A DNA stretch of 64,000 bases, from assembly GCA_023461275.1 (NCBI GenBank), contig JAEYMI010000028.1:62001-126000 (forward strand), read 5' to 3'. The notes under the pieces were generated by a model, which searched no databases, was not told the DNA's origin, and saw nothing but the letters and a program-made list of their open reading frames with translations. The position numbers and the translations under genes are program-made. Positions within the stretch are counted from its first letter, which is position 1. Each line of letters starts with the position of its first letter. The DNA is from Actinomycetes bacterium. GTDB taxonomy: Bacteria > Actinomycetota > Actinomycetes > Mycobacteriales > Mycobacteriaceae. Positions 45,805-55,217 of the stretch are shown here, piece by piece.

Positions 45805-46433
45805 GCCGAACCGAGCTCGGTGATCCCCGTCGGCGGAAGCCCGGCCGCCGACGCGAGAACCTCGCAGAATGCCTCCAAATGGGGATGCAGGGTGGCGCTT
45901 TGCGCGGTCCACGAGGCCCTCAGCTCGAGCTGATGCGCACGCGGTGGGCCGGCGATGTCGCCATAGCGCACCGACGTCGTCGACGTCACCGTACCTCCCA
46001 ACGCGCTCACCGCGAGGCCGCGCGCAGGGGATGTTGTTGCATCGCTGGCTGTTTCACCTTCCGGGACGCCGAGTGCGTCGCTGAGCCAACTCCAGGTCAC
46101 CTCGGGCAGAAGGGGGTCCATCGCCAGTGCCGCCTCGACCTCGGCCTGGATGTAGGCCACGAGCCGCATGGTCCCATTCCATGCCTCCTGGCCATCGGGG
46201 TCGTAGAGCAGGATGAGTCGGCCGAAAGCGCTGCCGGGTGAGTCGACGGGGATGTCGGCGTCATCATCGCCGGGCTGGCGGACTTCGCAGCCCACGGCGT
46301 AGCTGTAAGGGGCCAGCCGCTGCGGCGGTCGGATCGGTCCGACCTCGATCTCGGGCCGGATCCGGGCACCGTGCAGCGACTCGACCGCGTCGCGGAAGTC
46401 AGCAGGCTCCGTCGGAGCTCCAGAAGAGGTCAC
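45801..46433 (-). CDS. DUF3000 protein
   Basis: A 210-residue protein from the GTG at 46433; longer frames run antisense into hemE. It matches DUF3000 (Rv2680 type): DFRDAVESLHGARIRPEIEVGPI start, LAPYSYAVGCEV, and WTAQSATLHPHLEAFCEVLA end. Function unknown. Translationally coupled to the RNase D gene, so possibly linked to RNA processing. Divergent from hemE. Confidence 0.85.
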   Translation of the reverse strand: MTSSGAPTEPADFRDAVESLHGARIRPEIEVGPIRPPQRLAPYSYAVGCEVRQPGDDDADIPVDSPGSAFGRLILLYDPDGQEAWNGTMRLVAYIQAEVEAALAMDPLLPEVTWSWLSDALGVPEGETASDATTSPARGLAVSALGGTVTSTTSVRYGDIAGPPRAHQLELRASWTAQSATLHPHLEAFCEVLASAAGLPPTGITELGSA

Positions 46434-46571
46434 GGTCCGACGGTAAGACTCGTGACCGTGGTCATAGGGTAGGCGCGCCGGGGTCGATCCGGGCATATCG
46501 GCGTCGGGCCGGGCGTGGACCGCTGCGGCGCCCGTGGCAGAGTGGTCGAGAGCATCAGAAAGTGGGCGGTG

Positions 46572-47636
46572 ATGGCGCAGACAACGCGAAGCCGGGCGAG
46601 CCGAACCCGATTGCCGCTGGTGGACGCGGCGACGGGGAATGCCCCGGCGCGGCGGCCGGTGTGGTTCATGCGGCAGGCGGGGCGATCGCTGCCCGAGTAT
46701 CGCGCGATCCGTGCCGATCACGGAATGCTGGAGTCCTGCTTCGATCCGGCATTGGTGTGCGAGATCACGCTGCAGCCGGTCCGTCGACATGACGTCGACG
46801 CGGCGATCCTGTTTTCCGACATCGTCGTACCGCTGAAGGCAGCCGGGATCGACCTGGACATCGTTGCGGGTACCGGACCGGTGATCGCGCATCCCATCCG
46901 CACCCGCGCCGACGTCGACGCGCTTCCGCGTCTGGAACCAGAATCGGTGGGCGCGATCGCCCGTGCCGTTCGGCTGATCCTCGACGAGTTGTCCGACGAC
47001 ACCGCACTCATCGGTTTCGCGGGCGCCCCGTTCACCCTCGCGTCCTATCTCATCGAAGGTGGCCCGAGCCGCAATTACGAGCGGACCAAAGCCATGATGT
47101 ACGGCGACCCGGTCACCTGGCATGCATTGATGGGCCGGCTCACCGACATCACGATCGCCTTCCTTCGGGTCCAACTCGATGCCGGCGTCGACGCGGTGCA
47201 ACTTTTCGATTCGTGGGCCGGGGCACTGTCGGCGGTCGATTACCGGGCGTTTGTCGCGGCGCACAGCGCCAGGGTCTTCGCCGAGGTCGCCGAGTACGGG
47301 GTTCCGCGTATCCACTTCGGCGTCGGCACCGGGGAACTGCTGCATGACATGGCGCATGCCGGTGCCGATGTGATCGGCGTCGACTGGCGGGTCCCGCTCG
47401 ACGAGGCATTACGTCGCGTCGGACCGGGGTTCGCCGTTCAGGGCAATCTGGACCCCACGGTGTTGTTCGCCGGAGATGACGTTGTCGCGCAACATGTTCG
47501 GCGAATCGTGGCCGAGGGTGAGCGCGCCGTGGCACAGGGCGCCCGTGGGCACGTGTTCAACCTCGGGCATGGAGTGTTGCCCAACACCGACCCCGACGTC
47601 ATCACGCGGGTCGTCGAGCTGGTTCACAGCCTGTAG
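46572..47636 (+). CDS. hemE: Uroporphyrinogen III decarboxylase
   Basis: A 354-residue enzyme converting uroporphyrinogen III to coproporphyrinogen III in the cytoplasm. Signature WFMRQAGRSLPEYR is near residue 34 and the second signature region GFAGAPFTLASYLIEGG near 152. Start at ATG 46572. First gene of hemE-hemY-hemQ, all rightward. Confidence 0.95.
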   Translation: MAQTTRSRASRTRLPLVDAATGNAPARRPVWFMRQAGRSLPEYRAIRADHGMLESCFDPALVCEITLQPVRRHDVDAAILFSDIVVPLKAAGIDLDIVAGTGPVIAHPIRTRADVDALPRLEPESVGAIARAVRLILDELSDDTALIGFAGAPFTLASYLIEGGPSRNYERTKAMMYGDPVTWHALMGRLTDITIAFLRVQLDAGVDAVQLFDSWAGALSAVDYRAFVAAHSARVFAEVAEYGVPRIHFGVGTGELLHDMAHAGADVIGVDWRVPLDEALRRVGPGFAVQGNLDPTVLFAGDDVVAQHVRRIVAEGERAVAQGARGHVFNLGHGVLPNTDPDVITRVVELVHSL

Positions 47637-47653
47637 TAGAAATCAGGTGGGTC

Positions 47654-49075
47654 ATGGCACGCGCGGTTCGGGTCGCCGTCGTCGGCGGGGGAGTATCGGG
47701 ACTGGTGGCCGCGTACCGGCTGCGCAGTGAACTCGGCCCCGACGCCCAGATCGATCTCCTCGAAGCCGGCGAAACGCTCGGCGGACTCCTGAAAACGGTC
47801 GACGTGGGCGGCATTTCGGTCGACGTGGGCGCCGAGGCGTTCATTGTTCGTCGGCCGGAGGCGATGGCGCTGGTGACCGAGCTCGGTCTGACCGACCGGC
47901 TCGTCTCGCCGACACCGCGCCGTCCCGCGGTGTACTCCGGGGGCCGACTGCACCCGCTGCCGCGCCCGGCGCTGATGGGGATACCGGCCGGGCCCGGTGC
48001 TGTTGCCGGATTGGTCGACGACGCGGACTGCAAACGCATCGCCGAAGAGCCGGATCGGGGCTTGGCGTGGGTTCCGGGGACCGATGTGTCAGTGGGCGAG
48101 CTCGTCGCCGACCGTTTCGGTGAATCGGTGGTGTCGCGCAGCGTCGATCCGATGCTCGGCGGGGTCTATTCGTGTCTGTCGGCTGATATCGGTGTGCGCG
48201 AGGCACTTCCGGCGTTGGCAGCCAAGCTGGATGTCGGGTCGCCGAGCCTGTCGGCGGCGGTCGCGGAGTTGACCGGCCGACCTGGTGGGTCGGGACCGGC
48301 CGATACCTCTCCGGTGTTCGGCACGCTGGTCGGCGGATATCGGGTGCTGGTCGACGCCCTGCTTGACGCCGCGTCGCCGAACGTGCACGTGTGCAGTGCG
48401 GTCACCGACTTCGCGGGCAACGCCGCTGAGGGCTGGGTACCGCTGTGTGGCAGGTCGCCCGCCGGCAGTGAGACTCCCTACGACGCAGTGGTGCTGGCCG
48501 TCCCGGCATGGCTGGCCGGGCACGCCTTGCGATCTGCCGCGCCGGATGCGGCGGCAACGCTGCGTTCGGTCGAGCGGGCCGGATCGGCCGTGGTCTCGCT
48601 CACGCTGGCCCCCGACACCCCGCTGCCGGAGCATTCCGGTGTGTTGGTGGCCAGCGGAGAAGACCTGCGCGCCAAGGCTTTCACGTTCAGCTCGCACAAG
48701 TGGGCGCACCTCGGCGAGGCGGGTGCACCACGCTCGGTGCGGGCGTCGTTCGGGCGTTACGGGCAACCGGTGCCGGACGAGTGCACGCAGCCGGGCATCG
48801 ACGCCGACCTCCTCACATGGGCGCTGGCCGACCTCGACCACGTCTGCGTCACCGCCGGAGTTCCGCCGCTCTCGGGTCAGGTGATCGGATCGTTCATCCA
48901 GCGCTGGGAGCTGCCGCGGTACGCCCCGGGCCACCTGGCGGTCATGTCGACCCTCGCCGATCGGATGCCGCCCGGCATCGTTCTCGCCGGAAACGCCTAC
49001 GCCGGGGTCGGTGTTCCGGCCTGTATCGGCGTGGCCGACGCGGCCGTCCGGCGATTGGCCCCCCAACTGCGTTAA
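47654..49075 (+). CDS. hemY: Coproporphyrinogen/protoporphyrinogen oxidase (HemY/CgoX)
   Basis: A 473-residue FAD amine-oxidase-type enzyme. Dinucleotide motif VAVVGGGVSGLVAAYRL is at residues 7-23 and the C-terminal FAD segment ends GIVLAGNAYAGVGVPACIGVADA. In actinobacteria with HemQ this enzyme oxidises coproporphyrinogen III to coproporphyrin III. Lies 17 bp after hemE and 81 bp before hemQ. Confidence 0.93.
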   Translation: MARAVRVAVVGGGVSGLVAAYRLRSELGPDAQIDLLEAGETLGGLLKTVDVGGISVDVGAEAFIVRRPEAMALVTELGLTDRLVSPTPRRPAVYSGGRLHPLPRPALMGIPAGPGAVAGLVDDADCKRIAEEPDRGLAWVPGTDVSVGELVADRFGESVVSRSVDPMLGGVYSCLSADIGVREALPALAAKLDVGSPSLSAAVAELTGRPGGSGPADTSPVFGTLVGGYRVLVDALLDAASPNVHVCSAVTDFAGNAAEGWVPLCGRSPAGSETPYDAVVLAVPAWLAGHALRSAAPDAAATLRSVERAGSAVVSLTLAPDTPLPEHSGVLVASGEDLRAKAFTFSSHKWAHLGEAGAPRSVRASFGRYGQPVPDECTQPGIDADLLTWALADLDHVCVTAGVPPLSGQVIGSFIQRWELPRYAPGHLAVMSTLADRMPPGIVLAGNAYAGVGVPACIGVADAAVRRLAPQLR

Positions 49076-49156
49076 TCGGTTGGTCCCCAACTGCGCTGAT
49101 CTTCTCGTTGTGGGCACAAAGACCTGGTTGCGGGCGGTACGCGCTGCGGTGGCACC

Positions 49157-49861
49157 ATGGGAACCATGACTCGCTTGGATTACGCGGAGCTCAATGCGAC
49201 CATCCGCTACCTGATGTTTTCAGTGTTCGCGGTGAAGTCGGGGGAGCTTCCCGATGATCGTGACCAGGTCAAGGCCGACGCCACCGACTTCTTCAAGACG
49301 CTGGAGGATTCCGGCGTCGTGGTGCGCGGCGTGTATGACGTCGCCGGGCTGCGGGCCGACGCCGATTTCATGATCTGGTGGCATGCCGAGCACGTCGAAC
49401 AGGTGCAGGCCGCGTATTCGCGGTTCCGCCGGGAAACCCACCTCGGACGGGCGTCGACGCCGGTCTGGAGCAACGTGGCACTACATCGTCCGGCCGAGTT
49501 CAACAAGAGCCACATCCCGGCGTTCCTGGCCGGCGAGGAACCGGGCAACTACATCTGCGTCTACCCGTTCGTGCGGTCCTACGACTGGTACCTGCTGCCC
49601 GACGAGGAACGCCGCCACATCCTGGCCGAACACGGCAAAGCCGCACGCGGATACAAAGACGTGCGGGCCAACACCGTCGCCTCGTTCGCCCTCGGCGACT
49701 ACGAGTGGCTGTTGGCTTTCGAAGCGCCCGAACTGCACCGCATCGTCGACCTGATGCGCGACCTCCGCGCCACCGAAGCCCGGCGCCACGTCCGCGAGGA
49801 GACCCCGTTCTTCACCGGCCCGCGCGTCGAGGTCACCGACCTCATCGACTCGCTGCCGTAA
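49157..49861 (+). CDS. hemQ: Coproheme decarboxylase (HemQ/ChdC)
   Basis: A 234-residue chlorite-dismutase-family protein catalysing the last step, coproheme to haem b with H2O2. It has MIWWHAEHVEQVQ near 74, the catalytic tyrosine region YPFVRSYDWYLLPDEER near 135 and the haem-ligand histidine in EHGKAARGYKD near 158. ATG 49157 or 49166. With hemE and hemY it shows that this organism uses the coproporphyrin-dependent route. Confidence 0.94.
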   Translation: MGTMTRLDYAELNATIRYLMFSVFAVKSGELPDDRDQVKADATDFFKTLEDSGVVVRGVYDVAGLRADADFMIWWHAEHVEQVQAAYSRFRRETHLGRASTPVWSNVALHRPAEFNKSHIPAFLAGEEPGNYICVYPFVRSYDWYLLPDEERRHILAEHGKAARGYKDVRANTVASFALGDYEWLLAFEAPELHRIVDLMRDLRATEARRHVREETPFFTGPRVEVTDLIDSLP

Positions 49862-49914
49862 TCCTCGAGCCTTGGGCTAACGAGATCCCGGCCGGCACCT
49901 CATACATCAATTCG

Positions 49915-50346
49915 TCAGGAGCCTTCCGGCTCGAGCCGCAGGCTGATCGAGTTGATGCAGTACCGCAGATCGGTCGGGGTGTCGTAGCCCTCACCCTCGA
50001 AGACGTGACCGAGGTGGCTACCGCAGTTGGCGCACAACACTTCTGTGCGTTTCATGCCCATGGAGGTGTCGACGCGTTCGATGATCGCCTCGCCGGCCAG
50101 GGGCGAGAAGAACGACGGCCAACCGCAGTGTGAGTCGAACTTTTCGGCACTGCGGAACAGTTCGGCATTGCATGCGCGGCAGCGATAGACGCCGACGGTC
50201 TTGGTGTCGGTGTACTCGCCGGTGAACGGGGCCTCGGTTCCTGCTTTGCGCAGTACCCGAAACTCTGCGGGACTCAGGCGTTGCTTCCAGTCGTCGTCGC
50301 TGCGTTCGCGCGCCGAGGTGTCGACTGCGGATGTGTCGTCGGTCAT
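49915..50346 (-). CDS. msrB: Peptide-methionine (R)-S-oxide reductase
   Basis: A 143-residue MsrB. Two zinc CxxC pairs (YRCRACN and VLCANCGSH), the substrate motif CGWPSFF and the catalytic cysteine in RYCINSISLRL near residue 133. Repairs methionine-R-sulfoxide in proteins. The aftC gene upstream in coordinates begins the unit downstream: msrB stop is at 49915 and its start overlaps the stop of aftC by 4 bp. Confidence 0.95.
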   Translation of the reverse strand: MTDDTSAVDTSARERSDDDWKQRLSPAEFRVLRKAGTEAPFTGEYTDTKTVGVYRCRACNAELFRSAEKFDSHCGWPSFFSPLAGEAIIERVDTSMGMKRTEVLCANCGSHLGHVFEGEGYDTPTDLRYCINSISLRLEPEGS

Positions 50347-51635
50347 CGCTCCACGGTAGCGACGGCAGAACGCTCTTCGCCACCGTCGACGCCGGGTGTC
50401 GGTGTGACAGGTGTCGGTTCGACGGGCGAGGCGGCTGTTTGGGCGCCGGGTGTCGAACGATCAACCACACGGATGTCGAGATAGCGGAACAGCAGTGAGC
50501 AGAACACCGCGATCATCAGCAGCGACCAACCCCAGGTGACCTTGTTGTACTCCAGCATCCAGCCGAACGACGTCCAGCGTTCGGAGTAGAACGAGTCGAA
50601 GGCCATGCAGCCGTAGACACCCAGCCACGCGGGCCAGTTACGCACCGTCGAGCCGGGCAACACCACCGTCATCAGCAGTGGGAACAGCAGCATCGAGTAG
50701 TAGCCCTGACCCAGCGAACCGACCAGGAACGTGGTGCCCAGCAGAACACCGGACGATGTTGTCGCCCAGAGCAGTTCGTTGGTCTGACGGTAATAGCGGT
50801 ACAGGAACCACAGCGAGAACACGGCCATCGCGACGAAGGCCACGCGCAACAGGATCACCAGCCAATCGGCCACCCCGAAGTACGCACCGTTGCCGGAGAT
50901 CGAACTGTTGTAGTAGTCACGCGATTCCATCAGATACGGCAGGGTGCGCGTCAGGAACGACTTCGAATCCACGATCAGTGGCCAGGCGATGATGTTGAGG
51001 ATCACCGGCACCCCGATCGCGGTGATCAGCACGCGCCATTGACGATTGAGCAGCGGCAGCAGCAGCAGTGGCAGTAGAACCGGCTTGACCGCGAGGGTCA
51101 GCCCCAGCGGAACTCCGGCCCACAGGTCGTGGCGTTTGAGCATCAGCATCAGGAACGCCAGCATGCCGAGCAACACGAAGGCGTTGAAGTTGGTGAAGAT
51201 CAATGTGTGGGCGACGGTTTCGGTGCTGAAGAAGAAGAACAGCAGCGTCGGGAACACCCACGACGAGGCAGCGAAACCGAACAAACGGGTCAGCAGGTAG
51301 GCGCTGACAACAAGCGCTGCGACACTGACGCCGATGAACAGCCACCGGGACCCGACGGGCGGGATCACCGCGATCGGAGCCATCAGCAAGGTGCCCGACG
51401 GTGGGTACAGGTAGTGCGGGCTGACGGTCTGCAGGTTCTCGGCGTACACCGGCAGGCGGCTGAAGAAGCGCAGCGCGGCGTCGTAGACGGGCTTGAAATC
51501 GTCGGTACGTTCGCCGTTGATCGCGAGGATCACCGTGCGATGGAACATCATCATGATGCTGATGGGCCACAGCACCTTCGGGATGATCCGCTGCGCGCTC
51601 ACCTGCGGGTACAGGTATTTGTCGTGAATCGCCAC
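50343..51635 (-). CDS. aftC: GT87-family alpha-(1->3) arabinofuranosyltransferase AftC
   Basis: A 430-residue polytopic membrane glycosyltransferase of the GT-C type with about ten helices. The acidic motif typical of GT-C enzymes appears in the first loop (AINGERTDDFKPVYDAAL, residues ~34-51), then HYLYPPSGTLLMAPIA and a lumenal loop with YYNSSISGNGAYFG. Synteny with msrB and the hydrolase supports the AftC assignment, which adds the branching alpha-1,3 arabinofuranose in arabinogalactan and lipoarabinomannan. The last ~35 residues are a proline-rich cytoplasmic tail. Confidence 0.82.
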   Translation of the reverse strand: MAIHDKYLYPQVSAQRIIPKVLWPISIMMMFHRTVILAINGERTDDFKPVYDAALRFFSRLPVYAENLQTVSPHYLYPPSGTLLMAPIAVIPPVGSRWLFIGVSVAALVVSAYLLTRLFGFAASSWVFPTLLFFFFSTETVAHTLIFTNFNAFVLLGMLAFLMLMLKRHDLWAGVPLGLTLAVKPVLLPLLLLPLLNRQWRVLITAIGVPVILNIIAWPLIVDSKSFLTRTLPYLMESRDYYNSSISGNGAYFGVADWLVILLRVAFVAMAVFSLWFLYRYYRQTNELLWATTSSGVLLGTTFLVGSLGQGYYSMLLFPLLMTVVLPGSTVRNWPAWLGVYGCMAFDSFYSERWTSFGWMLEYNKVTWGWSLLMIAVFCSLLFRYLDIRVVDRSTPGAQTAASPVEPTPVTPTPGVDGGEERSAVATVER

Positions 51636-51703
51636 CCGCGAACCGTACTACGAGAGGTCTCGCGGACCCCAAAGCCCACTCCGGCGGGGACCCTGAGAGC
51701 CGG

Positions 51704-53290
51704 TCATGCCGGGCACCCGCGCTGACTCGGCCCTGATAGGGGTGCGTTCTGCAGGTACTGGCCGACGACGTCGGCAGCACAGGTGGTGTGGGCCACGACG
51801 GAGTACCCGAGTCCGTCCCAGGTCACGGTTGTCGGGTCGGCGCCTGCTCGCACGAACAGTGGTGTCAGCCCGGCGGCGCCGGCACCGCCGTTGATGGTGT
51901 CACCGGAGCCGTTGAGCACCAGGGGATTGGCCGGGAACGAGGTCGGCGGATTCACCGCGGTGCCGGCCGACCAACCGTTGCAGCGCATCAGAGTCAGCGC
52001 TGCGTCGGCTCCGGTCGTCGGATATTGCTTGGTCCAGGCGTCGATGAGTCCGGGTATCTCGTTCTGACCGACCGGGCCGGTCGTGTCGTTGCATCGTGCG
52101 ACCAGTTGCCCGTCGGTGGTGCGCAGGTCTGCGGCGGTCGTAGCGAGCCGTCGCAGGGCGGTGGTGTCGCCGCGGTCGGCGGCGGCGATTGCCGACGCGA
52201 TCGGCGTGAGCCCGTTCGGCGCGTCGGTGGTGGTGGCGACAGCGGTGGTGATCGCAGAGAGTGCTTGCGTGTCGGTCAGGCCCGGCAGGTCACCTGTGCG
52301 GCCCTTGTCGAGGACGCGGTTGATCGTGGCGATTCCGTTGGAGCCCAACGCGCAATTGGGCAATGTCGAGCATCGTTGTGCGAAGGTGGTCAGCGCGGCC
52401 TGGACGCCGTTGGCCGCTGTCCCCGCGCGGTCGCGGGCGTTGGCGCCGAACGGTGTCGGCGTGTCCAGCACGATGCGTCCGGCGCGCCCGCCGAAGTTGG
52501 CGGCGTAGGTGAGCACGACGTCGGAGCCCTCACCGACGCCCAGCAACGCCAGCCGGTCGACATTCCACTTTTGCCGCAGGGTCTCGATGTCGAAGGCCGC
52601 CTCGGGGACACCGAAGGCGAGTTGGTTGGGCGACAGGGTTTCGGTGCAGCCGTCGGCGCCGCTGGACGCAGACTGGGCGAGGCGGTTGATACGTGCGGCC
52701 GAATCGAGCGGGGTCGAGGTGAGTCCGTTGGAGGCGATCGAGATGCGTTCGGCCCGCGTCAGACAGTCCAGTGGGCTGCTTTCGGGAATCCCGCGCCGGT
52801 CGATCGCCACCACCGGATGTTGCTGCAGCAGAGAACGCCCTGGCCCGGCGGCGAGCAGCATCAGCGTCCTCGACGACGGCAGGTCCGTGCCTGAGGTCAG
52901 TACCAGTGGCGCGGCGTCGCGTGGGGTGTCGGACACTCTGGCGCGGGTCACCGACACCGACAGCGTGTCGCCGTCGGGGCGGTCGGGATTGACCGGCGAG
53001 TCGAGGGTGGCGCACTCGATACTCACATCCGAAGGTGCGGCCAGTTGGTAGCGGTCGGCGGTAGTCGTTCCGCAGTCCCGCCAGGTCAGGTCGGCCTTCG
53101 GTGCCGATAGCGCCGGCAGCTGCGCCGAGGTCGACGATTCGGCCGGTGCGTTCCCGCCGCCACCGCCGCCGGTGACCACGTCGGGTCCCGGATCCGGGCC
53201 GACGGCACAAGCGCCGACGACGAGGGTCGACGCGAGGGCAACCGGCACGACGAAGCGGTGGGCCAGTCGTCGGCCGAACGCGGATCGCAT
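51704..53290 (-). CDS. Alpha/beta-hydrolase-fold (TAP-like) lipoprotein lacking catalytic residues
   Basis: A 528-residue exported protein counted from ATG 53290; ATG 53308, 18 nt upstream, is equally possible. Signal peptide with lipobox VVGAC gives a lipidated Cys28. The fold follows actinobacterial TAP-like hydrolases (DIETLRQKWNVDRLALLG, residues ~234-251). At the nucleophile elbow it reads GVGEGS, so the expected serine is Gly253. At the C-terminal position where GAGHG-type histidine is expected it reads GLGYSV (Tyr496), though His501 is close. The acid NGSGDTING is kept. Homologous position to Rv2672. Likely a non-catalytic binding protein or an atypical enzyme. Confidence 0.75.
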   Translation of the reverse strand: MRSAFGRRLAHRFVVPVALASTLVVGACAVGPDPGPDVVTGGGGGGNAPAESSTSAQLPALSAPKADLTWRDCGTTTADRYQLAAPSDVSIECATLDSPVNPDRPDGDTLSVSVTRARVSDTPRDAAPLVLTSGTDLPSSRTLMLLAAGPGRSLLQQHPVVAIDRRGIPESSPLDCLTRAERISIASNGLTSTPLDSAARINRLAQSASSGADGCTETLSPNQLAFGVPEAAFDIETLRQKWNVDRLALLGVGEGSDVVLTYAANFGGRAGRIVLDTPTPFGANARDRAGTAANGVQAALTTFAQRCSTLPNCALGSNGIATINRVLDKGRTGDLPGLTDTQALSAITTAVATTTDAPNGLTPIASAIAAADRGDTTALRRLATTAADLRTTDGQLVARCNDTTGPVGQNEIPGLIDAWTKQYPTTGADAALTLMRCNGWSAGTAVNPPTSFPANPLVLNGSGDTINGGAGAAGLTPLFVRAGADPTTVTWDGLGYSVVAHTTCAADVVGQYLQNAPLSGPSQRGCPA

Positions 53291-53348
53291 GACCGCGAGC
53301 GTAGTCATCGTCAGTGGCTCAGGTGGCGGCTGGGGCGTCGGGGCACCA

Positions 53349-54125
53349 CTACGCGCGCACCCATCGGGTGAAGACGAATCCGTCGTCGTCGGTGAGGATC
53401 TGTGTCGGTCGCATCGCGTGTAGGCGAGGTGCCGCGTCGTAATGTGCCAGCCGTCCGGCGTCGCCGGCGACGAGGTTGGGGCTGGTGGTGACGCACAGTT
53501 CGTCGATGAGGTCGGCGTCGATGCATTCGCCGAGGATCGAGGGGCCGCCCTCGGCGAGGATGCGGGACCATCCGCGTTGCGCGCAGGTCCTGATCGCGGT
53601 GGGCAGGTCGGTGGAATCGGTGCCGCAATCGATGATTGTGGCACCGGCGTCGCGCAACGCCGTCCGGCGGTCGGCCGGAGCGGATGCGCACGTCAGGACG
53701 ATGGTGTCCGGCGACGCCAGCGGGGGATAGTCGGTCGGGATCGACAGCGAGTTGGAGAGCAAGGCCAACGCCGGTGCAGGCGCCTGACCGCGTGCGGCGC
53801 GATCATCGCCGAGCACAGCGTCGGAGCCCGGCTGCCGATAGCCCTCGTCGACGGCGGTGCGGGCGCTCACCAGGACCACGTCGCACAGGGCCCGCAGGAC
53901 CCGGAAAACCGTCTTGTCGCCGTCACCGCCGAGGCCACCGGACTTTCCGTCGATCGAGGCCGCACCGTCGATGGAACTCACCATGTTGGCGCGCACGTAG
54001 GGGGCACTTTTCTCGGCCGCTTCGGGATGCGCCGGATCGGGATAGGCATAGTGTTCGACGAGCCAGCGCAGCGTCGCCGCGTCGTCCGCGGGTGTGACCT
54101 GAGTCGCTTTCTGCAGGTGGTACAT
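53349..54125 (-). CDS. RibD C-terminal-domain (dihydrofolate reductase-like) reductase
   Basis: A 258-residue protein from ATG 54125. It has YVRANMVSSIDGAASIDGKSGGLGGDGDK at residues ~44-72, matching the NADPH and substrate region of RibD-type pyrimidine reductases, then GWSRILAEGGPSILGECIDADLIDELCVT near 190-220. No deaminase domain is fused. Corresponds to Rv2671, which has been shown to have dihydrofolate reductase-like activity in mycobacteria. Downstream of it on the same strand are the hydrolase and aftC. Confidence 0.85.
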   Translation of the reverse strand: MYHLQKATQVTPADDAATLRWLVEHYAYPDPAHPEAAEKSAPYVRANMVSSIDGAASIDGKSGGLGGDGDKTVFRVLRALCDVVLVSARTAVDEGYRQPGSDAVLGDDRAARGQAPAPALALLSNSLSIPTDYPPLASPDTIVLTCASAPADRRTALRDAGATIIDCGTDSTDLPTAIRTCAQRGWSRILAEGGPSILGECIDADLIDELCVTTSPNLVAGDAGRLAHYDAAPRLHAMRPTQILTDDDGFVFTRWVRA

Positions 54126-54160
54126 CACTCCAGCATGCCGTGTGTGGCTAGGCTCCCCAT

Positions 54161-55174
54161 ATGGTGGCCAGACTCTGCGACCGTAACCCCACCGTCGCAC
54201 CCGAATCGCTGATCGACGAGATGGTGCCGCCGTCGACGTTCGACCATGTCAGCTTTGATTCCTACATTCCCGACCCCAACGAGCCGTCGCAGTCGCAGGC
54301 GGTCACCAAGGCGCGTGATTTCGTCGAACGCGCCAAGAAGGTCCGTTCGGGCAAACGCGGTCTGTTCTCGCGCAAGCAACCCAGCCAGGGCATCGGGCTC
54401 TACCTCGACGGCGGGTTCGGTGTCGGAAAGACCCACCTGTTGGCATCGATCTTCCACTCGATGCCCGGCCCCAAGGCTTTCGCGACATTCGTCGAGGTCA
54501 CGCACCTCGTCGGAGCGCTTGGCTTCGTGAACGCCGTTGAGCGGCTGTCGAACCACACGGTGCTGTGCATCGACGAGTTCGAACTCGACGATCCGGGCGA
54601 CACGATGCTGGTGTCGCGATTGTTGACCGAACTGACCGGGCACGGGGTGTCGATCGCGGCGACATCGAACACGCTGCCCGGACAGCTCGGCGAGGGCCGC
54701 TTCGCCGCACAGGACTTCCTGCGTGAGATCCGCAAGCTCTCGTCGGTGTTCGAGACCATCCGCGTCGACGGCCCCGACTATCGCCACCGCGACCTGCCGC
54801 CGGCGCCCGAGCCACGCTCCACAGACGAACTCGTCGCGATCGCCGAATCGACCGAAGGCGCCACACTCGACGACTTCGACGCACTGTGCGAGCACTTGAG
54901 CACACTGCACCCGTCGAAGTACAAGGACCTGATCGATGGGGTATCGCTGGTGTGCATCGAGAACGTGCACCCGGCCGACAATCAGTCTGTCGCATTGCGT
55001 TTGGTGGTTCTGGCGGACCGTCTCTACGACGCCAACATCCCGGTGACCGTGTCGGGTGGAAAGCTCGACGAGATCTTCACCGACGAGATGCTCAACGGCG
55101 GCTACCGCAAGAAGTACCTCCGTGCCACTTCGCGCCTGCTGGCGCTGTCGAGGTTCGCCGAGTCCGCGGTCTGA
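54161..55174 (+). CDS. zapE: ZapE/AFG1-family ATPase
   Basis: A 337-residue AAA+-like ATPase. Walker A GGFGVGKTHLLASIF is near residue 86, Walker B LCIDEFELDDPGD near 136, sensor-type Asn in AATSNTLPGQLGEGRF near 168. The family links division (ZapE) in proteobacteria and mitochondrial protein quality (AFG1); role in actinobacteria unclear. Divergent from the RibD-like gene with 35 bp between starts. Confidence 0.88.
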   Translation: MVARLCDRNPTVAPESLIDEMVPPSTFDHVSFDSYIPDPNEPSQSQAVTKARDFVERAKKVRSGKRGLFSRKQPSQGIGLYLDGGFGVGKTHLLASIFHSMPGPKAFATFVEVTHLVGALGFVNAVERLSNHTVLCIDEFELDDPGDTMLVSRLLTELTGHGVSIAATSNTLPGQLGEGRFAAQDFLREIRKLSSVFETIRVDGPDYRHRDLPPAPEPRSTDELVAIAESTEGATLDDFDALCEHLSTLHPSKYKDLIDGVSLVCIENVHPADNQSVALRLVVLADRLYDANIPVTVSGGKLDEIFTDEMLNGGYRKKYLRATSRLLALSRFAESAV

Positions 55175-55217
55175 CCGCTGTGGGCACAGCGCTTGTCGGC
55201 TCTGGGCCCGAGGTGCT

